A stretch of DNA of 30,152 nt from DATFYM01 sp035315065 (GTDB taxonomy: Bacteria; Acidobacteriota; Terriglobia; UBA7540), in assembly GCA_035315065.1 (NCBI GenBank), contig DATFYM010000138.1:1-30152 (forward strand). Direction: 5' to 3'. Below, in pieces: positions 7,729-14,907 of the stretch. A program made the translations under genes and the position numbers. Below the pieces are notes generated by a model. It was not told where the DNA came from. It did no database searches and saw only the letters and a program-made list of their open reading frames with translations. Numbering within the stretch: the stretch's first letter is position 1; the number at the start of each line of letters is the position of its first letter.

Positions 7729-7958
7729 GGTATCGGCACGAGGCTCCGGTCATGACCCCTGGGCGCGAGTCTGGGGGGTTATCATACAATTCATCGCCGT
7801 CCAGCTCGCAAGCTAGGCTCTCACGAGCGGAGCGGGCCCTGGACACCAAATGCTAACGCCCTCATCGGTCTTGTGCCGGTGGGGGCGTTGGCGTTTGTGG
7901 CCATGGCCGATGGACAACGGACGAATGCAAACGGCCTTCTTCAGACTGGTATGTCCTA

Positions 7959-9104
7959 TCACGGCGACCGCAGCCATCCCGGGATCTTCACGTCAACCGG
8001 CTCCGCTCCCACCGGGGTGGTGGTCAGAAGCAGGGAAGGCGTCGCTCGCTGATTGGCCGCCACGGCTTGCAGGGCGGCCGGATCGACGCGCAGGATGGCC
8101 AGGCTCGACTCGCTGCGGTCGGCCACCACGAGGAAGCGCTCGTCGGGGGTGAGGGCCAGGGCGGTGGGAGCGCTGCCGGTACGAGTGGAGGCTAGTACGA
8201 TACGCGTCCGGAGGTCGACCGCCATCACCGAGCCATCGCCGGCATTGGCGATGAAGAGGTTGCTCTGGTCGGGCTTGATCACCGCCGCCGCCGGGTCGCG
8301 GCCGGTGGGCCGGTTCTCCTCGACGTTATCGTGGAAAGCGTCGACGATGGTCATGGTGGCGCTCTCGCGGCTGAACACCAGCAGTTCGCCGCTGTCGGGC
8401 TTGGCCAGCATCCAACTCGGCCGCGAGTTGATCTCCAGGTGCGCGAGGAACTGGCGCGAGGCGACATCGGCGGCCGAGATCTTGTTTTCCTCCGTGTCCG
8501 CGACGAAGACCTTGGAGCCGTCGGGCAGCAGCGCCAGCGCCCCAGGCGCCTTTCCTACGTTGACGGAGCCGATGATTTCCCGGCCCGCCGTGCTCACGAA
8601 CACCAGGCGGTTGGAGCTCGGATCGGAGGCTATCAGCACCGCCCCCTCGGGAGTGATCACCAAGTGCCCGAGCGGGGGTTTTCCGGGGCCGCCGAAGTGA
8701 AGTCGCCCCACTTCCCACCTTGAGTCGCAATCGAAAAACACGATCTGCCCCTCGCTGGGGTCGAGTACGAAGGCGTAACGGCCGTTGGGCGTGAAGACGA
8801 CGTCTCGGGCGCTCGCTCCGACGTGGAGGGTTTTCACGACGCGGAGGTCGGGGAAGACGATGATATCCATTGAGCCCGAGTCGCCGGTGGCGTAAATCTC
8901 CTGGCTCAGGGGGCGCACGGCCACTTGCTCGGGTCCTGGCGCGACGGGAATCCCCTTCATCACCCGGAAGCTGGCCAGATCGACCGCCGCCACCGAGTTG
9001 CTGCCGTGGTTGGCGACGAAAGCCACATAGGGGCTGGGCGGGGCGGCGTAACGGTGGCAGGCCGCGAGCCCGAGAACCAGGAGAAGGAGAAGAGAATGTC
9101 GAAC
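7959..9104 (-). CDS. YncE/YVTN-type beta-propeller lipoprotein
   Basis: Predicted lipid-anchored beta-propeller of about 381 residues. A hydrophobic leader runs straight into a lipobox (LGLAAC). Repeated blades follow, each with a hydrophobic strand, a (T)PDG-type turn and a V(A)xxD segment, such as FVANHGSNSVAAVDL, TPNGRYAFVLDPS, LPDGSKVFVADTEENK and TPDERFLVVADRSES. The family binds ligands or partners through the propeller; no substrate is indicated. The start is uncertain. Lipoprotein character begins at a GTT codon (9104), immediately preceded by translated palindromic repeat; the nearest in-frame ATG is at 9368, inside that repeat. The native start codon may have been lost or displaced by the element. 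Confidence 0.8.
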   Translation of the reverse strand, partial: VRHSLLLLLVLGLAACHRYAAPPSPYVAFVANHGSNSVAAVDLASFRVMKGIPVAPGPEQVAVRPLSQEIYATGDSGSMDIIVFPDLRVVKTLHVGASARDVVFTPNGRYAFVLDPSEGQIVFFDCDSRWEVGRLHFGGPGKPPLGHLVITPEGAVLIASDPSSNRLVFVSTAGREIIGSVNVGKAPGALALLPDGSKVFVADTEENKISAADVASRQFLAHLEINSRPSWMLAKPDSGELLVFSRESATMTIVDAFHDNVEENRPTGRDPAAAVIKPDQSNLFIANAGDGSVMAVDLRTRIVLASTRTGSAPTALALTPDERFLVVADRSESSLAILRVDPAALQAVAANQRATPSLLLTTTPVGAEPVDVKIPGWLRSP

Positions 9105-9111
9105 CTTTTTC

Positions 9112-9358
9112 GGGATTCGGGGTTCGGGATTCGGGGTTCGCAGAGAAAGACGGGACTTGGGACTCGGGACTCGGGATTCGCGGAGGAATTGCCGATTGCA
9201 GATTGACGATTGACGATTGGAAGAGAAGACGCAAGCCACTGCGGTTTTCCAATCGGCAAACGGCAATCGGCAACCGGCGATTCTTCTGCGAACCCCGAAT
9301 CCCAAATCCCGAACCCCGGTTCTTTTGCGAACTCCGAACCCCAAACCCCGAATCCCCA
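9112..9358. repeat. Nested palindrome: GGGATTCGGGGTTCG outer arms, CCGATTG inner arms
   Basis: Outer arms at about 9112-9182 and 9288-9358 consist of alternating GGGATTC/GGGGTTC words and their complements. Inner arms at about 9187-9221 and 9250-9285 consist of CCGATTG-like words, as at 5575-5673. One family therefore sits inside the loop of another. The element fills the gap between the lipoprotein gene and the DAHP synthase gene and supplies a false N-terminal extension to the former. Confidence 0.85.
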
Positions 9359-9376
9359 GTAAATTCATGATCCACT

Positions 9377-10522
9377 CTAGGCTACCGCGTGCGCCGTCGT
9401 CCGACCAATGACCCTGGCGATGGCCGTGATCTCCCCCATCAAAGCTTCGAACTGCTCCGGGTGGAGCGATTGGTACCCGTCGGAGAGCGCGCGGTCAGGG
9501 TGTGGGTGGACCTCGACAATAAGGCCATCGGCGCCCACCGCGACGGCGGCGCGCGAAAGCGGAATCACCTTGTCGCGCTTGCCGGTGCCGTGGCTGGGAT
9601 CGACCAGGATGGGCAGATGCGAGAGACGCTTGACGGCGGGAATCACGCTGAGGTCGAGCGTGTTGCGCGTGTGGTCGGCGAAGGTGCGCACGCCGCGCTC
9701 GCACAGGATCACGTTGTAGTTGCCCTCCGCCAGCACGTACTCGGCGGCCATCAGGAACTCTTCCAGGGTGGCGGACATGCCCCGCTTCAGCAGCACCGGT
9801 TTGCGCGAGCGGCCCACGCGTTTCAGCAGCGAGAAGTTCTGCATGTTGCGCGCGCCCACCTGCAGCACGTCGGCGTATTCCTCCACCAGGTCGCAGTTCT
9901 CCGGATCGATGGTCTCCGTCACGATCAGCAGGCCGGTGGCGCGCCGCACCTCGGCCAGAATCTCGAGCCCCTCCTTGCCCAATCCCTGAAAGCTGTAGGG
10001 CGAAGTGCGGGGCTTGAACGCTCCGCCGCGGAAGAGCCGCGCCCCCGCTTTCTTCACGCGCTCGGCGGCCTCCAGGGCCTGCTCGCGGCTCTCGATCGCG
10101 CATGGTCCGGCAATGATCGCCAGCTCCCGCCCGCCCACGATGAAGCCTGGGAGCGCGGGCGTCGCGCCCGCTCTTCCGCTCTCTGGCTGGTCGGGCCGTG
10201 GGATTGTAGGAGCGGGCGAGGCGCCCGCGCTCCCAGGCCCACCGTTGGGACTACCCTGGGGCGGTCCCACCCGGATCAGGGAGTCCTCGCTCTTGACCTC
10301 GCGGCTGACCAGCTTGTAGGGCTTCGAGACCCGGATCGCTTCCGCGACGCCGGGTAGGCTCTCGAACTCGGCGGGCTCGATGGGGCCCGGGTTGCCCGTG
10401 ACGCCGATGGCCGTGCGCTGCGCGCCGGGCATGGGGTGGGCGCGAAAACCCAGCGCCTCGATCTTCGCGCAGACGCGCTGAACGTCTTCCACGCCGGCCT
10501 GCGGCCTCATCACGATTAGCAC
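9377..10522 (-). CDS. aroF: 3-deoxy-7-phosphoheptulonate (DAHP) synthase, Thermotoga/Bacillus type
   Basis: First enzyme of the shikimate pathway: condenses phosphoenolpyruvate and erythrose 4-phosphate, cytoplasmic, 381 residues. An N-terminal ferredoxin-like regulatory domain (VLIVMRPQAG start, about residues 1-80) precedes the TIM barrel. Barrel motifs include IAGPCAIES, FKPRTSPYSFQGLG, VLLKRGM, LCERGVRTF, LVDPSHGTGKRD and IVEVHPHPD, which hold the PEP, metal and phosphate ligands of the family. The GTG at 10522 is preferred: GAGGG lies eight bases upstream and the protein then begins as family members do. The linker between domains carries an extra Pro/Gly/Ala-rich stretch of roughly 40 residues encoded largely by a palindromic repeat (10145-10238), which stays in frame. 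Confidence 0.93.
   Translation of the reverse strand: MLIVMRPQAGVEDVQRVCAKIEALGFRAHPMPGAQRTAIGVTGNPGPIEPAEFESLPGVAEAIRVSKPYKLVSREVKSEDSLIRVGPPQGSPNGGPGSAGASPAPTIPRPDQPESGRAGATPALPGFIVGGRELAIIAGPCAIESREQALEAAERVKKAGARLFRGGAFKPRTSPYSFQGLGKEGLEILAEVRRATGLLIVTETIDPENCDLVEEYADVLQVGARNMQNFSLLKRVGRSRKPVLLKRGMSATLEEFLMAAEYVLAEGNYNVILCERGVRTFADHTRNTLDLSVIPAVKRLSHLPILVDPSHGTGKRDKVIPLSRAAVAVGADGLIVEVHPHPDRALSDGYQSLHPEQFEALMGEITAIARVIGRTTAHAVA
10145..10238. repeat. Palindromic element inserted in frame within the DAHP synthase gene
   Basis: Arms 10145-10173 and 10210-10238 (29 bases) are inverted repeats with 27 of 29 positions paired, around a 36-base loop. Each arm contains a smaller near-palindrome, GCGGGCG..CGCCCGC. 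On the minus strand it encodes a Gly/Ala/Pro-rich segment (SAGASPAPTI ... GRAGATPALPG) absent from the enzyme family, placed exactly between the regulatory and catalytic domains. Confidence 0.85.
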
Positions 10523-10606
10523 GTTCGGTGCCCTCGATGTACCACTATTTCGAAACCACTTTGTGCCGCGCGAAGAACCGCGCGAAGAACTAAAATAAGA
10601 GCATAG

Positions 10607-10746
10607 CACAGAGTTCACGGAGTGCCACAAAGGCCACAGACAAGAGAAGAAGCGTCTTGAGTGCCGCTTCGAAAAAGGTACTCGCTACACGCGCCATTTG
10701 GCAACAAGGACTCTGTCCACCCCTGTGGGACGCCGTGAACTCGGTG
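10607..10746. repeat. Inverted repeat with GAGTTCACGG words
   Basis: Arms 10607-10628 and 10725-10746 share CACAGAGTTCACGGAGT-type sequence in inverted orientation with a few mismatches; the spacer is about 96 bases. It lies upstream of the DAHP synthase gene. Word content resembles the cACAGAG family at 17197-17303. Confidence 0.65.
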
Positions 10747-10988
10747 TTGAAGTCTTTCTTTTGGTTGCGGCAACCCTCGTCGGCGCCCCCGCCACCTACC
10801 AGCATCTTACCACCACGGGGCGCAGACGAGTGGCACAACAGTCAAACGACCGACGAATGACCGAGGAAGGGGAAGACTCGAGGGCGGAACGCGGACGCCG
10901 GACCGGGCGTCGCGGTCGATCGCGACGCCCGATCCGTTTCCGGTTGATGGGAGGGGGTCCATCAACGAGTGTACGATAGCCTATCTAG
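10747..10988. other. Gene-free gap with two hairpins
   Basis: No open frame here has a ribosome-binding site or recognisable protein motif. It holds a perfect 11-bp stem (10904-10914 with 10921-10931, 6-base loop) and a smaller hairpin TTGATGG...CCATCAA (10943-10964). It lies between the 3' end of the NmrA-type gene and the 5' side of the DAHP synthase gene. Confidence 0.5.
10904..10931 (-). terminator. Strong hairpin downstream of the NmrA-type gene
   Basis: CGGGCGTCGCG (10904-10914) pairs perfectly with CGCGACGCCCG (10921-10931) across a 6-base loop, about 58 bases past the stop of the minus-strand gene. No T-tract follows, so termination is inferred only from stem strength and place. Confidence 0.4.
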
Positions 10989-11891
10989 CTACGCTCCAGC
11001 GGCACGGCCCTGAAAGCGGGGGACGAACTCCTCGGCCACGAACGTCTCGAAAGTGGTGGGTGTGGTGTTGGCGGCGGACCGTGGCTCGAGGGCGATCATG
11101 TAGCCGGAGTTCAGCGCCTCCGCCATTTCCAGAATCAAGTCGGCCATAGTGGAGGACATGCCCATCTGCATGAAGGCCGGCTTCAGTTGCGGTGCCGGCA
11201 GTTGTACATACGCTAGCTCGGGCCGGCCGATGGCTTGGCCGATCACCGACGCCACTTCCCGGTAATCCAGATCGCGCGCGCCCAGCAGCTCACGCGCCTG
11301 CTTTCCGGAGAAGGCGCGATTGCGCAGGATCTCCGCCGCCGCGGCGCCGATATCGTGCGTAGCAATCATGGAGACGCGAAGGTCGGGGCGCAAGGGTCCG
11401 GCCACCACCCCGAAGTTTCGGATCACTTCCACCTGGCCCAGTGTGTTCTCCATGAAGTACCCGGCGCGCAGGTAGACCGCATTGAGGCCGGCAATCGCGT
11501 TTAGTTTCTGTTCCAGATTGTGAAGCCCGACCACCGGGCCGGTCTTTTCCGACTTGTCGGCGCCGACGCTGCTCAAAGCCACTACGTGCGTGACCGAAGC
11601 CTTCCCAATGGCGGAGGCTAGGGCGTCAGTCACCGTTTCCTGATAGCCTCGAACATCGGCGGCAGATAGGTTGGGCGGCACCAGCGCGTAGACGGCGCTG
11701 GCCCCCCCGAAGGCGCGGGCAAGGGCATCCGCGTCGGTGAGGTCGGCAGCGGCGGCTTCGGCCCCCTTCTGGACGAGCCGTGCCAGCCGGCTGATGTCGC
11801 GGCCGATCACTCGCACCTTCTGCCCGTGAGCCAGAAGCCTCTCTGCAATCACACTACCCGTGTTTCCGGTTGCGCCGGTAATCGCAAACAT
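10989..11891 (-). CDS. NmrA-family NAD(P)-binding oxidoreductase
   Basis: Atypical short-chain dehydrogenase of the NmrA/azoreductase-like group, 300 residues, cytoplasmic. A Rossmann fingerprint GATGNTG sits at residues 6-12, with basic residues after beta-2 (RVIGRDISRL) favouring NADP(H). A hydrophobic Val/Ala strand with SSVGAD follows near the usual active-site strand, but the YxxxK dyad of classical SDRs is not obvious, as is normal for NmrA proteins. The start at 11891 has GGAGG seven bases upstream; an in-frame ATG at 11951 lacks such a site. Redox sensing or quinone/NADPH reduction are the usual roles of relatives; the substrate is not deducible. Confidence 0.87.
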   Translation of the reverse strand: MFAITGATGNTGSVIAERLLAHGQKVRVIGRDISRLARLVQKGAEAAAADLTDADALARAFGGASAVYALVPPNLSAADVRGYQETVTDALASAIGKASVTHVVALSSVGADKSEKTGPVVGLHNLEQKLNAIAGLNAVYLRAGYFMENTLGQVEVIRNFGVVAGPLRPDLRVSMIATHDIGAAAAEILRNRAFSGKQARELLGARDLDYREVASVIGQAIGRPELAYVQLPAPQLKPAFMQMGMSSTMADLILEMAEALNSGYMIALEPRSAANTTPTTFETFVAEEFVPRFQGRAAGA

Positions 11892-11970
11892 TAGAGTTCC
11901 TCCTCTGGGAATGTATTCAAATGCACCCTCCTTGGATGCGTCAGCTCGCACGCGCGACGCAACCGCACAA

Positions 11971-12057
11971 GAAATGATGAAAATTATGAATTATGAATGA
12001 TGAAAAAAAAGCTTCCTTTTTCTTGTTCATCATTCATAATTCATAATTCATCATTTC
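11971..12057. repeat. AT-rich palindrome of ATTATGAATT words
   Basis: Arms 11971-12004 and 12026-12057 are inverted copies differing only by a 2-base indel, built from ATTATGA/ATGATGA words around a 21-base A- and T-rich loop. It lies between divergent NmrA-type and acyltransferase genes and is markedly AT-rich against its GC-rich surroundings. Confidence 0.88.
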
Positions 12058-12071
12058 CGGTTGAGTGCGCT

Positions 12072-13199
12072 ATGCCGACGAACATCAGCCCAGGCCTGCC
12101 TTCCGACCCTTCCGGCGGGCGACTCGCGTCCGTCGACGCCTTGCGCGGCTTCGACATGTTCTGGATCACCGGCGGCGAAGAGCTGATCCACGATCTCTAT
12201 CAGTTGGCGCCCAGCCGGTTCACGGCGGCGTTGGACCAGCAGTTCCACCACCAGGTATGGGCGGGGTTCAGTTTCTACGACTTGATCTTTCCTCTCTTTC
12301 TGTTTGTGGTTGGCGTGGTGCTGCCGTTTTCGCTCACCCGGCGCCTGGAAGCTGGGGCGAATCGAGGGCAGATCTACCGGCACATCTTCCGGCGCCTTCT
12401 GTTGCTGTTCCTGCTGGGACTGGTGTATAACGGCCTGCTCGACTTCAACTTTCACCATCTGCGCATCCCCGGCGTTTTGCAGCGGATCGCCCTCTGCTAC
12501 TTCTTCGCTGCCCTGGTGGTGATGAACACCGGCATCCGGGGCCAGGCGCTCGTGACGGCGGGGATTCTGGTGGTCTATTTTGCCGTCATGAAGCTGGTTC
12601 CCGTTCCCGGCTTCGGCGCCGGCGTCCTGACGCCGGAAGGCAACCTGAGCGGATTCGTCGACCGTCACCTGATTCCTCTGCCGTACTGTTGTTACGTGTT
12701 CGGCGACTCGGAAGGGATCCTTTCCACCTTCCCGGCCATCGCCACCACCTTGATGGGCGTTTTGGCCGGGCACTGGCTGCGTCCAACGGCGTCTCCGTCG
12801 CGCAAGGTGCTGGGATTGGTTGGGGCGGGAGTAGCCTCCCTGCTGGTCGCCTTGGTGTGGAGTCACTGGTTTCCCATCAACAAGTACCTGTGGAGCAGCT
12901 CCTACGTCCTGTTTGCCGGTGGCTGGAGCCTGTTGCTGCTCGCCCTGTTCTATTGGGTCATCGACGTGCTCCGCTTCCGCCGGTGGGCCTACTTCTTCAG
13001 CGTCATCGGCGTCAACGCCATTACGATTTATCTCGCCCGCCGGCTCTTCGACTTTGGGGCCATCACCAACGTGTTCGTTCATGGCTTCATCGGCTATCTC
13101 GGTTCTTTCCGTCCCCTCTTCTTCGACTTCTGCGTCCTCATGACCGGCTGGCTGTTCCTGTGGTTCCTCAACCGGCAGAAGATCTACCTCAAGGTGTAG
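12072..13199 (+). CDS. Multi-pass membrane acyltransferase, HGSNAT/COG4299 (NagX-like)
   Basis: Integral membrane protein of 375 residues with roughly ten hydrophobic helices, related to heparan-alpha-glucosaminide N-acetyltransferase. The signature opening SVDALRGFDMFWITGGEE at about residues 17-34 and the following YDLIFPLFLFVVGVVLPFS helix are characteristic, as are IPGVLQRIALCY and the repeated FP/W-rich loops. Relatives transfer acetyl groups across the membrane to amino sugars or have unknown bacterial substrates. The start at ATG 12072 is preferred because the frame upstream (to 11997) is translated palindrome. The ribosome-binding site is weak. Confidence 0.85.
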   Translation: MPTNISPGLPSDPSGGRLASVDALRGFDMFWITGGEELIHDLYQLAPSRFTAALDQQFHHQVWAGFSFYDLIFPLFLFVVGVVLPFSLTRRLEAGANRGQIYRHIFRRLLLLFLLGLVYNGLLDFNFHHLRIPGVLQRIALCYFFAALVVMNTGIRGQALVTAGILVVYFAVMKLVPVPGFGAGVLTPEGNLSGFVDRHLIPLPYCCYVFGDSEGILSTFPAIATTLMGVLAGHWLRPTASPSRKVLGLVGAGVASLLVALVWSHWFPINKYLWSSSYVLFAGGWSLLLLALFYWVIDVLRFRRWAYFFSVIGVNAITIYLARRLFDFGAITNVFVHGFIGYLGSFRPLFFDFCVLMTGWLFLWFLNRQKIYLKV

Positions 13200-13233
13200 G
13201 AAAGAAGTCGAAAGTCGAGAAGCAGAAAGTCAA

Positions 13234-13326
13234 GACAGTAAACGAGGTAGACAGTAGACGGTAGACGGCATACGGGCCGTTGTCCGTTCTACCGTCTTAC
13301 GGCCTGCTGTCTGCCGTCTGCCGTTC
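13234..13326. repeat. Palindrome of GTAGACGGTAGACGG words
   Basis: Left arm 13234-13276 of GTAGACGG-like words and right arm 13283-13326 of complementary CCGTCT words pair imperfectly around a short loop. A short GTCGAAAGT-family fragment (13207-13221) precedes it and a single unpaired arm of GAGTCAGGAGTC words (minus sense) lies at 13373-13421. No gene is seen in 13200-13580 apart from the regulator remnant at 13421-13487. Confidence 0.75.
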
Positions 13327-13420
13327 CTCCCCCCGTTTTAATGAAGACATTCACAATTCGAGTCTCACGCTCTTCTCTTCATTCTGACTCTGACTCCTGA
13401 CTCCTGTCTCCTGACTCCTT

Positions 13421-13487
13421 CCCTCGATCTTCTTGCGCAGCATCTTGACGTAGGACCGCAGGTATTCGAGTTCGTTGCCGTAGTCCG
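13421..13487 (-). pseudogene. Remnant of an OmpR-type response-regulator C-terminus
   Basis: On the minus strand these 67 bases encode PDYGNELEYLRSYVKMLRKKIE, the end of a winged-helix DNA-binding domain. It is a diverged copy (about 88 percent at DNA level by eye) of 14381-14447 in the neighbouring regulator gene, same orientation. The frame runs out into palindromic-repeat sequence and nothing upstream continues the domain. Confidence 0.75.
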
Positions 13488-13504
13488 GTAAGAAGAAACT
13501 TCTG

Positions 13505-13533
13505 TTGACGCTTTGCATTTTGAAAAGTATTCT
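13505..13533 (+). promoter_or_regulatory. Sigma-70-type promoter of higBA
   Basis: TTGACG (13505-13510), a 17-base spacer and TATTCT (13528-13533) give good -35/-10 elements. The ATG of the toxin gene follows at 13581, about 40 bases after the expected transcription start. Confidence 0.6.
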
Positions 13534-13539
13534 GCAAAG
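13511..13539 (+). promoter_or_regulatory. Palindromic operator over the higBA promoter
   Basis: CTTTGCA (13511-13517) and TGCAAAG (13533-13539) are perfect inverted half-sites with centres 22 bases apart, about two helical turns. They flank the spacer and overlap the -10 element. This is the layout expected for autorepression by the HigA antitoxin, alone or with toxin. Confidence 0.6.
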
Positions 13540-13580
13540 TACGGCGGTTCTGGTCGCGACGGAACACTGAAAGAACGTTC

Positions 13581-13907
13581 ATGCATGTCGTCACCGAAAA
13601 GCACCTGAACCAAGCCGCGGAGCAGTATCCGGATGCCGCTAAAGAGATTGCGGCCTGGCGCAAGATCGTGAAGGCGGCGCGGTGGCGGAACTTCGTGGAG
13701 GTCCAGCAAGTCTTCAAGGATGCCGATGACGTGAACGGGTACGTGATCTTCAATATCCGCCAGAACCGCTACCGTCTGGTAACCATCGTTCATTACTCGC
13801 GAGAGAAGGATGGCAGACTCACCGAAGGGCACATCTATATCCGGTCGTTCCTGACGCATAGACAGTACGACAATCCCGCGAACTGGGACAAGGGGGTTAC
13901 ACGATGA
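13581..13907 (+). CDS. higB: HigB-family mRNA interferase toxin
   Basis: Type II toxin of 108 residues, RelE-superfamily HigB branch, expected to cleave mRNA on the ribosome. Family landmarks are the start MHVVTEKHLNQAAEQYPDA, the central W...EV segment, the strand YVIFNIRQNRYRLVTIVHY with basic residues, and the tail IYIRSFLTHRQYD with the conserved THxxYD. Toxin-first gene order with a 4-base ATGA overlap to the antitoxin is typical of higBA. Upstream lie a promoter and palindromic operator. The module separates a regulator remnant (13421-13487) from the damaged regulator it resembles. Confidence 0.9.
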   Translation: MHVVTEKHLNQAAEQYPDAAKEIAAWRKIVKAARWRNFVEVQQVFKDADDVNGYVIFNIRQNRYRLVTIVHYSREKDGRLTEGHIYIRSFLTHRQYDNPANWDKGVTR

Positions 13908-14362
13908 GCACCGCGTTGGCTAATCCAGCCGAAATGATTAGGCTGGGAGCACCTCACCTCATCCACTCGGATGAGGAGCTCGCGGAGTACACCAAGGCAC
14001 TTTTTGAGCTGACGGCGAAGCCTGATCCAACGCCGGAAGAGGAGGAGGCAATCGAGCTTCTGACGCTTCTCATCGAACGCTACGAGGCACAGCACTACCC
14101 GGTACCGGATGCCGACCCGGTCGACGTACTGCGGCTCCTTCTCGATCAGAACGGGCTTTCGCAACGGGATATTGCAGCGGAACTTGGCAGCGAGAGCACC
14201 GTATCACTGGTGCTTTCCGGCAAGCGCCGGCTGAACCGCGACCACATCGCACGCCTCAGCCAGCGTTTCCATGTTTCGCCGTCTGTCTTTTTCGGCGGGG
14301 CGCGAGAGAGAGTCGAAAGTCGAAAGTCAAAAGTCGAAAGTAACAAGCCCATCAGCCGTTAG
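13904..14362 (+). CDS. higA: HigA-family antitoxin with XRE-type helix-turn-helix
   Basis: Antitoxin and autorepressor of 152 residues. An acidic, helical N-terminal half (ELTAKPDPTPEEEEAIELL) probably wraps the toxin. A lambda-repressor-like HTH follows at about residues 82-130 (LSQRDIAAELGSESTVSLVLSGKRRLN). It overlaps higB by four bases. The last 19 or so residues (RERVESRKSKVESNKPISR) are translated GTCGAAAGT-family repeat (14310-14341); the natural end is expected shortly after SPSVFF. The repeat thus supplies a new basic tail and stop codon, and the frame overlaps the convergent regulator gene. Confidence 0.88.
   Translation: MSTALANPAEMIRLGAPHLIHSDEELAEYTKALFELTAKPDPTPEEEEAIELLTLLIERYEAQHYPVPDADPVDVLRLLLDQNGLSQRDIAAELGSESTVSLVLSGKRRLNRDHIARLSQRFHVSPSVFFGGARERVESRKSKVESNKPISR
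14310..14341. repeat. Single arm of the GTCGAAAGT family at a convergent gene junction
   Basis: One arm of four GTCGAAAGT-like words, with no matching second arm nearby. Read rightward it encodes the tail of the antitoxin. Read leftward it encodes the last residues (VTFDF, stop) of the response regulator. Both genes have lost their native 3' ends to it. Confidence 0.8.
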
Positions 14363-14907
14363 CTCCGGCCGGGCGGGGTCGTCCTCGATCTTCTTGCGCA
14401 GCAGCTTCACGTACGAACGCAGGTACTCGAGTTCGTTACCGTACTCGGGTCCCCAGACGGCGCGCAGCAGCTTGACGTGAGTGACGGGAGCGTCGAGGTT
14501 GCGCATCAGGTAGGCCAGAAGGTCGAATTCCTTGGGCGAAAGACGGACCTGCTTCCCGGCGCGCCGCAACAGGCGGCGTTCCAGGTCGATTTCCAGATTG
14601 CCGGCTTGCAGCACCGCCTGGGTGGAGTCGTCGAACTGGGTCCTGCGCAGCACGGCCCGCAGGCGGGCGATGAGCTCGCGCAATCGAAAGGGCTTGGTGA
14701 TGTAGTCGTCGGCGCCGGATTCGAGCGCGCGCACCTTGTCGTCCTCTGCGTCGCGAACGGTCACCATGACGATCCCGGTGCATGGCGCGAGGGCTCGAAT
14801 TCGCCGGCAGGCCTCGAATCCGGTGAGCCCAAGCATGTTGATGTCCAGGAGAACCAGGTCGAACGGGTGCTGCTTCGCCACGGCCACCGCCTCATCACCG
14901 GTGCGTT
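14327..14907 (-). pseudogene. OmpR/KdpE-type response regulator, truncated at both ends
   Basis: Receiver plus winged-helix response regulator, broken. The frame enters at about 14907 with RTGDEAVAVAKQHPFDLVLLDINMLG, the middle of a receiver domain including the phosphoacceptor Asp (LLDIN). The first 45 or so residues with the acidic pocket are missing. The receiver continues to DYITKPFRLRELIARL, then a linker and winged-helix domain (LSPKEFDLLAYLMRN ... LRSYVKLLRKKIED). The last dozen residues (usually a GYRF-type hairpin) are replaced by VTFDF from a palindromic repeat. An internal ATG (14887) could still start a fragment carrying the DNA-binding domain. It joins the kinase remnant without a gap but in another frame. 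Confidence 0.75.

Noticed and set aside
10590..10979. Overlapping short frames upstream of the DAHP synthase gene on both strands
   Set aside because: They read through inverted repeat and hairpins, with no ribosome-binding sites.
13365..13859. 164-codon minus-strand frame across the toxin gene
   Set aside because: It is the antisense of higB joined to repeat and to the regulator remnant; the plus-strand toxin has family motifs, promoter and antitoxin overlap.
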